Source: Flectobacillus longus
Lineage (GTDB): Bacteria; Bacteroidota; Bacteroidia; Cytophagales; Spirosomataceae
Assembly (NCBI RefSeq): GCF_030056705.1
Contig: NZ_JASHIC010000006.1
Location: forward strand, 186,001-250,000
Length of the DNA: 64,000 bases
Reading direction: 5' to 3'
Below, piece by piece: positions 52,645-61,949 of this stretch. The position numbers and the translations under genes were made by a program. The stretch's first letter is position 1; the number at the start of each line of letters is the position of its first letter. The notes beneath the pieces are model-generated. The model saw nothing but the letters and a program-made list of their open reading frames with translations. It was not told where the DNA came from and ran no database searches.

Positions 52645-53001
52645 ATGGATATAGAATTAGAAAACCTATCTCAAGAATGGGATATTCTTCTGGATAAACT
52701 CGAAAGAATGATGGAGAAGCGTCCTTCTGACCTCAATTCGGTGTTATTCCTGATTGGTGTACAAGAGCTAGGAAAAGGACATCGTTTTTTTACCAAAGAA
52801 GAAAAACAAGATCTTATGCACATTGCTATTTGTAAGGTGCTTAGTTTTTCTGGGATATATGAGCTAGAAGGTACCGACCAAGATGGCTGGCCACATTGGA
52901 AACTGATTCAACCTTTACCTTTCGTTAACCTTCTTGAGCAAGAAAAGCTCTTAAAGGCTCATGTAATTGAGTATTTCGAAAAAGAAGTTTTTAATAGTTA
53001 A
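52645..53001 (+). CDS. Small conserved-looking hypothetical protein
   Basis: A 118-residue acidic protein, probably cytoplasmic: no signal peptide or membrane helix. Helical prediction by eye is good for the first third (ENLSQEWDILLDKLERMMEK) and the middle (FFTKEEKQDLMHIAICKVLS), with an aromatic turn near GTDQDGWPHWKL. I recognise no family. Codon use is like its neighbours and it follows the AhpD-like gene by 47 bases, so I take it as a real gene in that operon. Confidence 0.75.
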   Translation: MDIELENLSQEWDILLDKLERMMEKRPSDLNSVLFLIGVQELGKGHRFFTKEEKQDLMHIAICKVLSFSGIYELEGTDQDGWPHWKLIQPLPFVNLLEQEKLLKAHVIEYFEKEVFNS

Positions 53002-53101
53002 TAGAATTAATCAGTCAAAAAGGAGCAAACATAAGTGATTATTCTAAAACTTGTACTTTAGTTTTAGAGACTCTCAAGCCGAGTCAGACATAGCATAGTA
53101 G

Positions 53102-53147
53102 TATCAAAAAAGCGGTCGGAAAATATTTTCTGACCGCTTTTTTGATG
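53102..53147 (+). terminator. Terminator after the small hypothetical gene
   Basis: A stem of about 20 bases with one wobble pair (ATCAAAAAAGCGGTCGG / CTGACCGCTTTTTTGAT), built almost like the one at 36935-36982. Confidence 0.85.
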
Positions 53148-53398
53148 AAAACTTAGAGAATAGCCCCAATCTTAAAATTTGGGATGACTCATTCTGCACC
53201 TTTTATTTTCAAAAATAGATGAGAGGTACGTTTTTACAAGTTAAATGTTCTTTTGTAATACTAGATTGAATTCTTTCTCGCATCTCAAATCAACAAAATT
53301 CTTTTCATTGATCCAATATCTTAAATTCATAAGATTTCACCTGTAAAAACAATCCTCTTTCCTCTGTTAATTATAGATACTTTGCCATGATTTAAGGT

Positions 53399-53406
53399 TA
53401 TCTTTG
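53399..53406 (+). promoter_or_regulatory. -7 element of the exonuclease III promoter
   Basis: TATCTTTG, 54 bases before the ATG at 53460. Confidence 0.45.
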
Positions 53407-53459
53407 AGATAAAATGTTTGTTAAAACAGCATATTCAACAACAATATCCTTTTTGTTTT

Positions 53460-54221
53460 ATGAAAATCATTACCTACAACGTCAACGGTATTCGTTCTGC
53501 TATTTCTAAAGGCTTTATTGAGTGGCTTCAGACTGCCAATCCAGATATGATTTGCTTACAAGAATTAAAAGCAGAAGAGCATCAAATAGAAAAGCAACTT
53601 TTAACAGATTTGGGGTATCATTTGTATTGGTATTCTGCACAAAAAAAAGGCTATTCGGGTGTAGCAATCTTCACTAAAGTCTTACCGAAGCATGTAGAAT
53701 ATGGCTGTGGAATAGAAGCCTACGACAACGAGGGACGTGTACTTCGTACTGATTTTGAGGATTTTTCGTTAATGTCAGTATATATGCCATCAGGTTCGAG
53801 TGGCGACGAGCGTCAAGGATTCAAGTTCCAATGGATGGATGATTTCCAAGGGTATATCAATGATTTGAAGGTACAAATTCCTAATCTTATTGTTTCGGGA
53901 GATTATAATATTTGTCATCAACCTATAGATATCCACAATCCTAAATCCAATGCCAATAGTTCAGGTTTTTTACCTGAGGAGCGTGAGTGGATGGGACAAT
54001 TTTTGGAAAGTGGGTTTATTGATACATTCCGTCATTTCAATCCTGAGCCTCATCATTACACTTGGTGGAGCTTTAGGGCAGGAGCGAGGGCCAAGAACTT
54101 GGGCTGGCGTATCGATTATAATTGCGCTACTTTACCATTGAAAGACCGACTAACACGTGCCTATATTTTACCCGAAGCCAAACATTCAGACCACTGTCCG
54201 TCTGTTGTGGAATTAGATTAA
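53460..54221 (+). CDS. xth: Exodeoxyribonuclease III / AP endonuclease
   Basis: A 253-residue protein of the EEP nuclease family: MKIITYNVNGIRSA (N7), MICLQELKAEE (E35), SGDYNICHQPIDIHNPK, WWSFRAGARAKNLGWRIDY and the closing SDHCPSVVELD. It cuts DNA at abasic sites and removes 3' blocking groups, a step of base excision repair. The ATG at 53460 fits; a TTG start 42 bases earlier would add residues outside the domain. The DUF4175 gene follows 133 bases later. Confidence 0.95.
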   Translation: MKIITYNVNGIRSAISKGFIEWLQTANPDMICLQELKAEEHQIEKQLLTDLGYHLYWYSAQKKGYSGVAIFTKVLPKHVEYGCGIEAYDNEGRVLRTDFEDFSLMSVYMPSGSSGDERQGFKFQWMDDFQGYINDLKVQIPNLIVSGDYNICHQPIDIHNPKSNANSSGFLPEEREWMGQFLESGFIDTFRHFNPEPHHYTWWSFRAGARAKNLGWRIDYNCATLPLKDRLTRAYILPEAKHSDHCPSVVELD

Positions 54222-54354
54222 TAATTCTCCACTGGATGTTATTCACATTTTATAAATTTGCGGATAACTTCCTATTGAATTCGCGACTGTTTCCATTTCA
54301 GCATGATTATTGGACTCGTGATGGTCATATAATCCGCAAAATGATTTTATTACT

Positions 54355-57300
54355 ATGACAAATTCTCCTATTGCCGCACTTTCGACACGCATTGAAGAAT
54401 ATAAGCGAAAGTTTTATCTAAACCGATTAGTCAAAGGCTCTATCTTTTCTTTGGCTGTTATTTTGTCTGCCTATCTGGTATTCAACACTTTAGAATATTT
54501 TGGACACTTCGGTTCATTCTTTCGAGGGATTCTTTTCTTTGGTTTTATTTTAGCATTTGGCTTATCCACATTTTTCTGGGTAATCAAGCCATTGTTATTT
54601 CTTTATGGAAAAAGAACTCCACTAAGTGATGAAATTGCTGCCAACCAAATCGGAAAATTCTTTCCAGAAGTTTCAGATAAATTGCTCAATACACTTCAGC
54701 TATCAAAAGCACTGAGCCATGAGCAAAATGAATTGTTAATGGCATCCATTGATCAGAAATCTCAGCAATTGGCTATTATTCGCTTTGCCGATGCCATTAA
54801 GATTGACCACAACAAAAGATACCTCAAATATATGGCAATACCTGCTGTTGTAATTTTGGGGTTATTACTGATTTATCCTGCCTTTTTTTCAAAAAGTACC
54901 GAACGTATTGTCAACTTCAAAAACGAGTATCAAGAAGAAGCTCCTTTTAGCTTTGAGTTAGGAAACAAAAAATTAAAAGCTTTCAAAAACGAAGACTTTA
55001 CGGTAAATCTTGCCCTTCGTGGCAATACAATTCCTGATGCAGTTTATGTTTTGGTTAATGATAGAAAAATGAAAATGGAGGCTATAGATAGTCGTCACTA
55101 TTCATTTACGTTTTCTAAGTTACAAGACAATACAGATTTTACGTTCGAAGCGGCTGGCTTTAAATCAGGTAACTATGAAATAGAAGTTGTTAATAAACCA
55201 ACCCTTGGCTTCTTCGATGTAACACTTCATTATCCTGCTTATTTGAACAAACCTGATGAGCAACTACAAAATATGGGTAATATCACAGTACCTGAAGGCA
55301 CGCTTATCGATTGGAATTTTACAGTTACCGATACCGATTCAATTATTTTTACTTTTGATGGGGATAAAAAGAGATATTTTGCTGAAAAGAAAATGCTCGG
55401 TGGGGGATATGACTTCAGATTAAAAGCTACTCGCTCAAGTGCCTATCAGGTTTCACTCAAAAATCAATATTCTATCTCAAATCAAGGGATTGATTTTAAC
55501 TTAAATGTTATTCCTGATAAATATCCACAAATCAGTCTTGAACAATACAAAGATTCTACCCTTTACAACTACATGGTTTTAGGTGGAAGTATAGCTGATG
55601 ACTATGGCTTAAGTCGCTTGGTGGTATTCTATAAAATTTTGCGCGATGGAAAACCTAATAATGGCAATTACCGCAGTTTCAATATTCCCGTAAACAAAAC
55701 ACAATCTATTCAAGGATTTTATCAACAATGGGCTATGGATAGCCTTAAATTGAATCCTTCGGACAAAGTGGAATATTATGTTCAGGTATGGGATAATGAT
55801 GGCGTAAATGGCGCTAAATCGACTCGTTCGCAATTATTGAATTATACCATTCCGAGTAAAAATGATATTAATAAAGAAATTGATAACTCTATTGATAAAA
55901 CTGAGGCTCAATTAGATAAAACGCTCGAAAAAGCTCAAAAGCTTCGCAAAGAATTAGCAGCACTCGAAAATCGCTTGAAAAATAAGAAAGACCTAGATTT
56001 TCAAGATAAAAAGCTCATCGAAGAAATTGCCAAGAAAAAAGAAGATTTAATGAATGAAATCAAAAAGCTTCAAGAGCAAAATCAAAACCTTACAGATAAA
56101 CAACAAAGATTCAACGAGCAAAAACCTGAAATGCAACAAAAAATGGAAGCATTGCAGAAAATGATGAATCAATTGATGGATCCTGAAACGCAAAAGCTTT
56201 ACGAAGAATTGAAAAAAATGTTAGAAAAAAATCCAGAAGACAATCATATCAATGATCAGATGGATAAACTTCGAAACAAAGAGCGTAATACAGAAAAAGA
56301 GCTAGAGCGTATGCAAAACCTTTTCAAAAAACTTCAGGTAGAGCAAAAGCTCGACAAAGCCATTAAGGAACTTGAAAAACAAGCAGAGAAACAGGAAAAT
56401 CTAGCGGAGAAAAACGACGAGCTCAGCAAAAAAGCTCAAAGTCAAGATAAATCGCAACAAACAGAAGATTTGAAAAAAGAGCAAGAAAAGCTTAGTAAAG
56501 AGTTTGACGATGTTAAAAAAGACTTGAAAGATGCTGATAAGCTGAACAACGAAGTTAAAAATTCAGATCCGCTTGAATTAGATAAACAGCAGCAAGAAGA
56601 TATTTCGGAAGATCAGAAAGATTCTCAGCAAAAAATGGACAAGGGTGATAATAAATCTGCGGCAGCAAAACAAAAGAAAGCAGCCAAGAACATGAAAAGT
56701 ATGGCTCAAAAGCTTGCACAGATGAAACAACAAGCTGAGATGAAAGAGAATGAGGAAAACATAGAAACATTACGTGAAATCTTAGAAAACCTCGTAAAAC
56801 TCTCTTTTGACCAAGAACAACTCATGAAAGACTTTAGAGGTATTATGCCATCCGACCCAAGATTTGTAAAACTGTCGCAAGAACAAATCAAATTACAGGA
56901 CGATGCCAAGGTAATCGAAGACAGTTTGTACACCCTTTCTAAACGAGTATTACAAATTGAAACATTTGTAACAAGAGAAATGGGCAATATGAAAACTTAT
57001 ATGGGCGATGCTGTTAAACTCATTAAGGATCGTAAAATGGCAATGACTGCTTCCAAGCAACAGTTTGCCATGACTTCTATGAATAACCTAGCTCTTTTGT
57101 TATCTGACGTTCAAAAACAAATGCAACAAAATCAGCAAATGATGATGGCTGGTTCTGGAAGTGGGAAAGGTAAAAACAAAGGAAATCAAAAAGGAATGGG
57201 GCAGAGTCAGAAAGATTTGAATCAAAAAATGCAGCAGACACTTCAAAAAGGATCACAAAGTAAAGGTGGTATGTCTGAGGATTTGGCTAAACTAGCTCGT

Positions 57301-57699
57301 GAACAAGCTCAAATCAGAAAGATGTTGCAGGATATGATGGATAACCAAAAAGGTACTGAAATTGGTAAAAAACTAGGTGATGAGGTAAAAGACCTTTTGA
57401 AGAAAATGGAAGAAACTGAAACTGATCTAGTCAATAAACGTCTAAATCCTGATTTAATAAAACGTCAACAAGAACTTCTAACTCGTTTGCTAGAATCTGA
57501 AAAAGCCTTAAAAGAACAAGAGGAAGATCAAAAACGTAAAGCAGAAACTGCTAAAAACTACGAAAGAAAGGTTCCTCCACAATTTCAACAATATGTAAAG
57601 GATAAGCAAAAACAAACGGAATTGCTCAAAACGGTTCCTCCTAACCTTAATCCTTATTACAAGCAACAAGTAGATTACTACTTCAAAAAGATTCAATAA
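54355..57699 (+). CDS. DUF4175 family membrane protein with a long coiled-coil region
   Basis: An 1114-residue protein. Near the N-terminus there are three membrane helices (about 27-45, 56-80 and 157-178). The region up to about 500 is periplasmic with beta-rich domains (FDVTLHYPAYLNKPDEQL, GGSIADDYGLSRLVVFYKI), and from 505 on there is a very long stretch rich in K, E, Q and M, certainly coiled-coil or disordered (EELKKMLEKNPEDN, QKQMQQNQQMMMAG). DUF4175 is common in Bacteroidota and also in alphaproteobacteria; function unknown, but it is likely an envelope scaffold. The stop codon lies within a terminator stem. Confidence 0.88.
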   Translation: MTNSPIAALSTRIEEYKRKFYLNRLVKGSIFSLAVILSAYLVFNTLEYFGHFGSFFRGILFFGFILAFGLSTFFWVIKPLLFLYGKRTPLSDEIAANQIGKFFPEVSDKLLNTLQLSKALSHEQNELLMASIDQKSQQLAIIRFADAIKIDHNKRYLKYMAIPAVVILGLLLIYPAFFSKSTERIVNFKNEYQEEAPFSFELGNKKLKAFKNEDFTVNLALRGNTIPDAVYVLVNDRKMKMEAIDSRHYSFTFSKLQDNTDFTFEAAGFKSGNYEIEVVNKPTLGFFDVTLHYPAYLNKPDEQLQNMGNITVPEGTLIDWNFTVTDTDSIIFTFDGDKKRYFAEKKMLGGGYDFRLKATRSSAYQVSLKNQYSISNQGIDFNLNVIPDKYPQISLEQYKDSTLYNYMVLGGSIADDYGLSRLVVFYKILRDGKPNNGNYRSFNIPVNKTQSIQGFYQQWAMDSLKLNPSDKVEYYVQVWDNDGVNGAKSTRSQLLNYTIPSKNDINKEIDNSIDKTEAQLDKTLEKAQKLRKELAALENRLKNKKDLDFQDKKLIEEIAKKKEDLMNEIKKLQEQNQNLTDKQQRFNEQKPEMQQKMEALQKMMNQLMDPETQKLYEELKKMLEKNPEDNHINDQMDKLRNKERNTEKELERMQNLFKKLQVEQKLDKAIKELEKQAEKQENLAEKNDELSKKAQSQDKSQQTEDLKKEQEKLSKEFDDVKKDLKDADKLNNEVKNSDPLELDKQQQEDISEDQKDSQQKMDKGDNKSAAAKQKKAAKNMKSMAQKLAQMKQQAEMKENEENIETLREILENLVKLSFDQEQLMKDFRGIMPSDPRFVKLSQEQIKLQDDAKVIEDSLYTLSKRVLQIETFVTREMGNMKTYMGDAVKLIKDRKMAMTASKQQFAMTSMNNLALLLSDVQKQMQQNQQMMMAGSGSGKGKNKGNQKGMGQSQKDLNQKMQQTLQKGSQSKGGMSEDLAKLAREQAQIRKMLQDMMDNQKGTEIGKKLGDEVKDLLKKMEETETDLVNKRLNPDLIKRQQELLTRLLESEKALKEQEEDQKRKAETAKNYERKVPPQFQQYVKDKQKQTELLKTVPPNLNPYYKQQVDYYFKKIQ

Positions 57700-57732
57700 A
57701 AAAAGGCCAGCGAACGCTGGCCTTTTTTTATT
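57695..57732. terminator. Terminator between DUF4175 and OmpA genes
   Basis: An 18-base stem (AATAAAAAAAGGCCAGCG / CGCTGGCCTTTTTTTATT) that includes the stop codons of both convergent genes; the drawn loop is only two bases, so the top pairs must open. Confidence 0.9.
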
Positions 57733-58978
57733 CTACAAACTTTATTTCAACTCTTCGATTCACGGCTCGTTCACTTTCACTTCCTACCTTCACCAATGGC
57801 TTGGTACCTCCATATCCTTTTGTGTTGATTCTTGTAGGACTTACTCCATATTTTACTAAGTAATCTCTACAAGTATTTACACGCTCAATGGATAGTTTGA
57901 AATTATCATCTGCATCTCCTGATATATCAGTGTGTCCTTCTAATAAGATTTTTAGCTGTTTATTTTTCAAAAGAATCATTACTAATTCATCCAATTCTTG
58001 ATATGAGGTAGTTTGTAACTCTGATAGTCCCAACTTAAATAATATTTTTTCTAATCTTATACTTTCTTTTTTAGTGGCAGCTTCAAGGATTTCTTTTTCT
58101 CTTTTTTCATTAATGATAATTCTTGGCTTTTTATTTTCTTTAGCATCACAACCAGCAATATCCGTTACAATCCCAAACCTGAGCGTATCTACCTTCATCG
58201 TTTTAGGTCGATAATCACCATCTTTGAAGGTCATTATGCCATCTCTTAAGACAAACATAGAACTACCCAGTTGTTTATCACCATGATATTCATACCAGTC
58301 ATTTACGGTAATTGTATTAAAAAAGCCTTCCATCGTTCTAGTTTCATACAAATACGGGCTTTCATTTGCAATCACCTTGTAGCTGATGTTTTTCTTATTT
58401 TCTTTGATAAGGATTTCAGATTTTTCATTCACATAAAAATTACATCCTTCTGCACAAGTAATTTTATTTCCTCCATCTATTTTTTCTTTTGAGCTCCAAA
58501 TCACTTCTACATCGTTCAGTCTCAAATCTATTCTAACCATATATTTCATCGTGGTTGTAGCAAAATAAATACGACCTAAAACATCAGTTCCTCCTGAAAT
58601 CCAGCCTCCATCGTTATGAGATGGTAATTTCCATTTAGTGTATTTGCCTGTTTTAGTAGAAGGACTAAATTCATACACAGGTACAGCGATATTTTTATCT
58701 GCTTCAACTGCAAGAATTTTATTGTTAAAAGTTTTTGCTATAGCATTGCAACGAAAGGGTAGGAGGGCAGTCATTTCCACTCGATCTTGATTTTGGTCTT
58801 GTGTACCCAACGACAAAATCACACCAGGAAGCGTAACAGCATAAATAATCTTATCACAGTTATTAGGCAGTGGCATACCCAATACTTGCTCATCTCTTCT
58901 GAGATTATCTTTCTGTGCTTCAGAAACACATACTTGAGTAAATAATAATAAAACGATTAGTGATAGATGGCGTTTCAT
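57728..58978 (-). CDS. OmpA family outer-membrane protein
   Basis: A 416-residue protein with signal peptide (cleavage near SEA). The N-terminal 270 residues show beta-propeller-like repeats (IIYAVTLPGVILSLG, GWISGGTDVLGRIYFATTT) with several cysteines, and the last 120 residues form an OmpA domain: ILLEGHTDISGDADDNFKLS and GYGGTKPLVKVGSESERAVNRR. It should bind peptidoglycan from the outer membrane. It differs from the other OmpA protein of the window (44846-46489) in lacking a sandwich domain. The ATG at 58978 starts a good signal peptide; the frame opens 39 bases before. Confidence 0.88.
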   Translation of the reverse strand: MKRHLSLIVLLLFTQVCVSEAQKDNLRRDEQVLGMPLPNNCDKIIYAVTLPGVILSLGTQDQNQDRVEMTALLPFRCNAIAKTFNNKILAVEADKNIAVPVYEFSPSTKTGKYTKWKLPSHNDGGWISGGTDVLGRIYFATTTMKYMVRIDLRLNDVEVIWSSKEKIDGGNKITCAEGCNFYVNEKSEILIKENKKNISYKVIANESPYLYETRTMEGFFNTITVNDWYEYHGDKQLGSSMFVLRDGIMTFKDGDYRPKTMKVDTLRFGIVTDIAGCDAKENKKPRIIINEKREKEILEAATKKESIRLEKILFKLGLSELQTTSYQELDELVMILLKNKQLKILLEGHTDISGDADDNFKLSIERVNTCRDYLVKYGVSPTRINTKGYGGTKPLVKVGSESERAVNRRVEIKFVE

Positions 58979-59063
58979 AAATTTAAAAACTACTTTTTCT
59001 AAAAAACTAAGATACAAAGTATCGTTCTAATTGTTTGATTTTCACTACATCAAATTTATGTAG

Positions 59064-59071
59064 TATCTTTG
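59064..59071 (+). promoter_or_regulatory. -7 element of the ybeY promoter with adjacent inverted repeat
   Basis: TATCTTTG at 59064-59071, preceded directly by CTACAT-N7-ATGTAG (59045-59063), which could be an operator over the -33 region. Confidence 0.45.
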
Positions 59072-59168
59072 TAGGCTTTTGCATCAAAGCTCATACCAAA
59101 CCGCTTTTACAAACAGCAAATCTTTTGACTCTCTATTATTAAGACATCCAAGGTAAATATTTATCGAT

Positions 59169-59600
59169 ATGATTACATTCTTTAATGAGGACATCTCATT
59201 CAATTTGAAACATAAAGTAAAGACCAAATCGTGGTTGAAAAAAGTAGCTGAATTAGAGGGATTTAGGATGGGTAATCTCAACTATATCTTTTGCTCAGAC
59301 AACTATCTTCATCAAATCAATGTTGAGTACTTAGACCACGACACCTTAACTGACATTATCACCTTTGATAATTCAGAAGAAGAAGAAACCATTGAAGGGG
59401 ACATCTTTGTAAGTGTGGAACGTGTTCAAGACAACGCCAAAGATTTAAACGTGCAGTTTGATGATGAAATACTCAGAGTTCTAGCACATGGTCTTCTTCA
59501 CCTCTGTGGCTATGATGACCATACCGATGAAGAAGAGGCAGAAATGAGAGTAATTGAATCAAAGTATATTCAACTATTCCGTACAGATTTTGCCAAATAA
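59169..59600 (+). CDS. ybeY: Endoribonuclease YbeY (rRNA maturation factor)
   Basis: A 143-residue metalloprotein with the YbeY zinc site HGLLHLCGYDDH (H107, H111, H117) and the preceding TDIITFDN and GDIFVSVERV. It acts in 16S rRNA 3'-end maturation and ribosome quality control in the cytoplasm. The start is the ATG at 59169. It lies 185 bases before mnmG on the same strand; this ybeY-mnmG order is seen elsewhere in Bacteroidota. Confidence 0.97.
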   Translation: MITFFNEDISFNLKHKVKTKSWLKKVAELEGFRMGNLNYIFCSDNYLHQINVEYLDHDTLTDIITFDNSEEEETIEGDIFVSVERVQDNAKDLNVQFDDEILRVLAHGLLHLCGYDDHTDEEEAEMRVIESKYIQLFRTDFAK

Positions 59601-59615
59601 GTAGTTTTGAAAAAA

Positions 59616-59631
59616 GTCTCCACGTGGAACA
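59616..59631. promoter_or_regulatory. parS-like palindrome upstream of mnmG
   Basis: The 16 bases contain the perfect 10-base palindrome TCCACGTGGA and, on the minus strand, TGTTCCACGTGG followed by AGAC, 13 of 16 matches to the ParB-binding parS consensus. A weaker related half site (TTTTCACGTTTCAC) lies at 59655-59668. Confidence 0.45.
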
Positions 59632-59785
59632 TTTACAAAAAATCAATGTCTGAATTTTCACGTTTCACAAAACTGCAATAAATCACATTTTGATTTTATT
59701 TTAACAAATCATGTTCAAATAAAGCACAAATAGGAAAATTTATAACAACAAAAAAGAAAACCAATTAGTAAACAACATAAATAAG

Positions 59786-61648
59786 ATGCACAGTAACTAT
59801 GACATAATAGTAGTTGGAGCTGGACACGCAGGATGCGAAGCTGCACACGCTGCCGCAACTATGGGTTCTAAAGTGCTACTAATTACCATGAATATGAATA
59901 CGATTGCTCAAATGTCATGCAACCCTGCAATGGGTGGCGTGGCAAAAGGACAAATCGTAAGAGAGGTAGATGCACTTGGTGGTATGTCAGGAATTATTTC
60001 TGATAAAACCATGATTCAATTTAGAATGTTGAATCGCTCAAAAGGTCCTGCTATGTGGTCGCCACGTTGCCAGTCTGACCGTATGCGATTTGCAGAAGAA
60101 TGGAGATTAGCTCTTGAAAGAAATCTGAATGTAGATTTCTGGCAAGAAATGGTTTCAGGATTAATAGTGGAAAATAACCAAGTAGTTGGGGTAAAGACTC
60201 AACTTGGGATAGAATTCCGAGCAAAATCTGTCGTACTAACAAATGGAACATTCTTGAATGGATTGATTCATATTGGTGAAAAAAACTTTGGAGGTGGTAG
60301 AACAGCCGAAGGAAAAGCAACAGGAATCACAGAGCAATTAGTGGAACTTGGCTTTGAAGCTGGTAGAATGAAAACAGGGACTCCTCCAAGAGTAGATGCT
60401 CGCAGTTTGGATTACTCTAAAATGGAAGAACAAAAAGGAGACGAAAATCCTGCTAAATTTTCCTATTTAGACACAGAACCGCTAAAAGAGCAAAGAAGCT
60501 GTTGGATTACTTATACTAATCAAGAAGTTCATGATGTCTTAAAAACTGGTTTTGAAAAATCTCCGATGTTTGCAGGACGTATCAAAGGACTTGGTCCAAG
60601 ATATTGCCCATCGGTAGAGGATAAGATTAACCGCTTTGCCGAAAAAGAACGTCATCAAATTTTTGTGGAACCAGAAGGTTGGAATACAGTAGAGGTTTAT
60701 GTGAATGGTTTCTCAACTTCATTGCCAGAAGACGTACAATATGCAGCCTTGAAAAAAATTCCAGGTTTTGAGAATGTAAGAATGTTCCGTCCAGGCTATG
60801 CGATTGAATATGATTATTTCCCTCCAACACAGCTGAAACAAACTTTAGAGACAAAATTGATTAGTAATTTATTCTTTGCTGGTCAAATTAATGGAACTAC
60901 AGGCTATGAAGAAGCAGCATGTCAAGGTTTAATGGCGGGTATCAATGCACACCAAAGAGCTCATGATAAAGAGGATTTTGTATTATCCCGTTCAGAAGCA
61001 TACATTGGTGTACTAATCGATGATCTTATCAACAAAGGTACCGAAGAGCCATACCGCATGTTTACATCAAGAGCTGAATATAGAACTTTGCTTCGTCAAG
61101 ACAATGCTGATATTCGATTGACAGAAAGAGGATATAATATTGGATTAGCTTCAGATGAACGTTTACAAAAAGTTAAAGCAAAAAAAGAAACAACTGCTCA
61201 ACTTGTAAATGAATTAAAACATAAAAAAGTAAAACCTGCTGAAGTTAACGAAAAACTAGAAGCCATTGGAACTGCTCCTCTCAAGGAAGGTACTTCGTTA
61301 TTAAACCTTTTGAGACGTCCAAATGTAACACTCGCAGAAATCAAAAATCTAAGTGAAGAGATTTCTGAATATTTGGAACAATATCCTGAAGAAACTTTAG
61401 AGCAAGCCGAAATCAATATTAAATACGAAAGCTATATTGAGAAGGAACAACAGATGGTTGATAAAATGCAAAAGCTAGAAGATTTGGCAATTCCAACAGA
61501 TTTTGACTATAGTAGACTTTCAGCCATTTCAATTGAAGGAAGACAAAAGTTAAGCAAAATCAGACCAGCAACTATCGGACAAGCATCCAGAATTAGTGGT
61601 GTTTCAGCTTCTGATATTTCTGTACTTATGGTATTTATGGGACGATAA
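59786..61648 (+). CDS. mnmG: tRNA uridine-5-carboxymethylaminomethyl synthesis enzyme MnmG
   Basis: A 620-residue FAD protein: [57 protein letters not shown], and the C-terminal [22 protein letters not shown]. With MnmE it modifies the wobble uridine of tRNAs for codons ending in purine. The older name is gidA, and in many bacteria it is near the replication origin. Two features of that kind are nearby here, a parS-like palindrome upstream and a cluster of DnaA-box-like words 1.2 kb downstream, but no dnaA or parAB gene is in the window. A short terminator follows. Confidence 0.98.
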   Translation: MHSNYDIIVVGAGHAGCEAAHAAATMGSKVLLITMNMNTIAQMSCNPAMGGVAKGQIVREVDALGGMSGIISDKTMIQFRMLNRSKGPAMWSPRCQSDRMRFAEEWRLALERNLNVDFWQEMVSGLIVENNQVVGVKTQLGIEFRAKSVVLTNGTFLNGLIHIGEKNFGGGRTAEGKATGITEQLVELGFEAGRMKTGTPPRVDARSLDYSKMEEQKGDENPAKFSYLDTEPLKEQRSCWITYTNQEVHDVLKTGFEKSPMFAGRIKGLGPRYCPSVEDKINRFAEKERHQIFVEPEGWNTVEVYVNGFSTSLPEDVQYAALKKIPGFENVRMFRPGYAIEYDYFPPTQLKQTLETKLISNLFFAGQINGTTGYEEAACQGLMAGINAHQRAHDKEDFVLSRSEAYIGVLIDDLINKGTEEPYRMFTSRAEYRTLLRQDNADIRLTERGYNIGLASDERLQKVKAKKETTAQLVNELKHKKVKPAEVNEKLEAIGTAPLKEGTSLLNLLRRPNVTLAEIKNLSEEISEYLEQYPEETLEQAEINIKYESYIEKEQQMVDKMQKLEDLAIPTDFDYSRLSAISIEGRQKLSKIRPATIGQASRISGVSASDISVLMVFMGR

Positions 61649-61712
61649 GTTATAATTACTAGCTTAAAATTTGTTCAACTTGATTCTGTATTGAATAATA
61701 CATTTAAAGAAG

Positions 61713-61737
61713 GCCACTGTTTCAACAGTGGCTTTTG
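61713..61737 (+). terminator. Terminator after mnmG
   Basis: GCCACTGTT / AACAGTGGC with a very short drawn loop, then TTTTGTGTTT. Confidence 0.8.
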
Positions 61738-61916
61738 TGTTTAATTAAAGTACTAGAGTCGTTCAAATAAATAGAGATTTCTATCCTATATAGATATACA
61801 TCAAAATAAGAATCAATATCTGAATACACTCTTCCATTTACGAAGTAAAAAAATAGAAGTTCAACACATTTTACTTTCATCAAATATTCCAACCCAAAGT
61901 ATAAATAGAGATTTAG

Positions 61917-61924
61917 TATATTTG
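61917..61924 (+). promoter_or_regulatory. -7 element before the methyltransferase gene
   Basis: TATATTTG, only 26 bases before the ATG, implying a very short leader. Confidence 0.5.
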
Positions 61925-61949
61925 TTGTATCAACATAATCCAGAATACG

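Larger units (their letters stand above)
53002..53459. other. Intergenic region before the exonuclease III gene
   Basis: About 460 bases. It contains the terminator at 53102-53147, a possible copy of a dispersed intergenic repeat near 53168-53196 and a promoter element at 53399-53406. No acceptable open frame. Confidence 0.6.
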
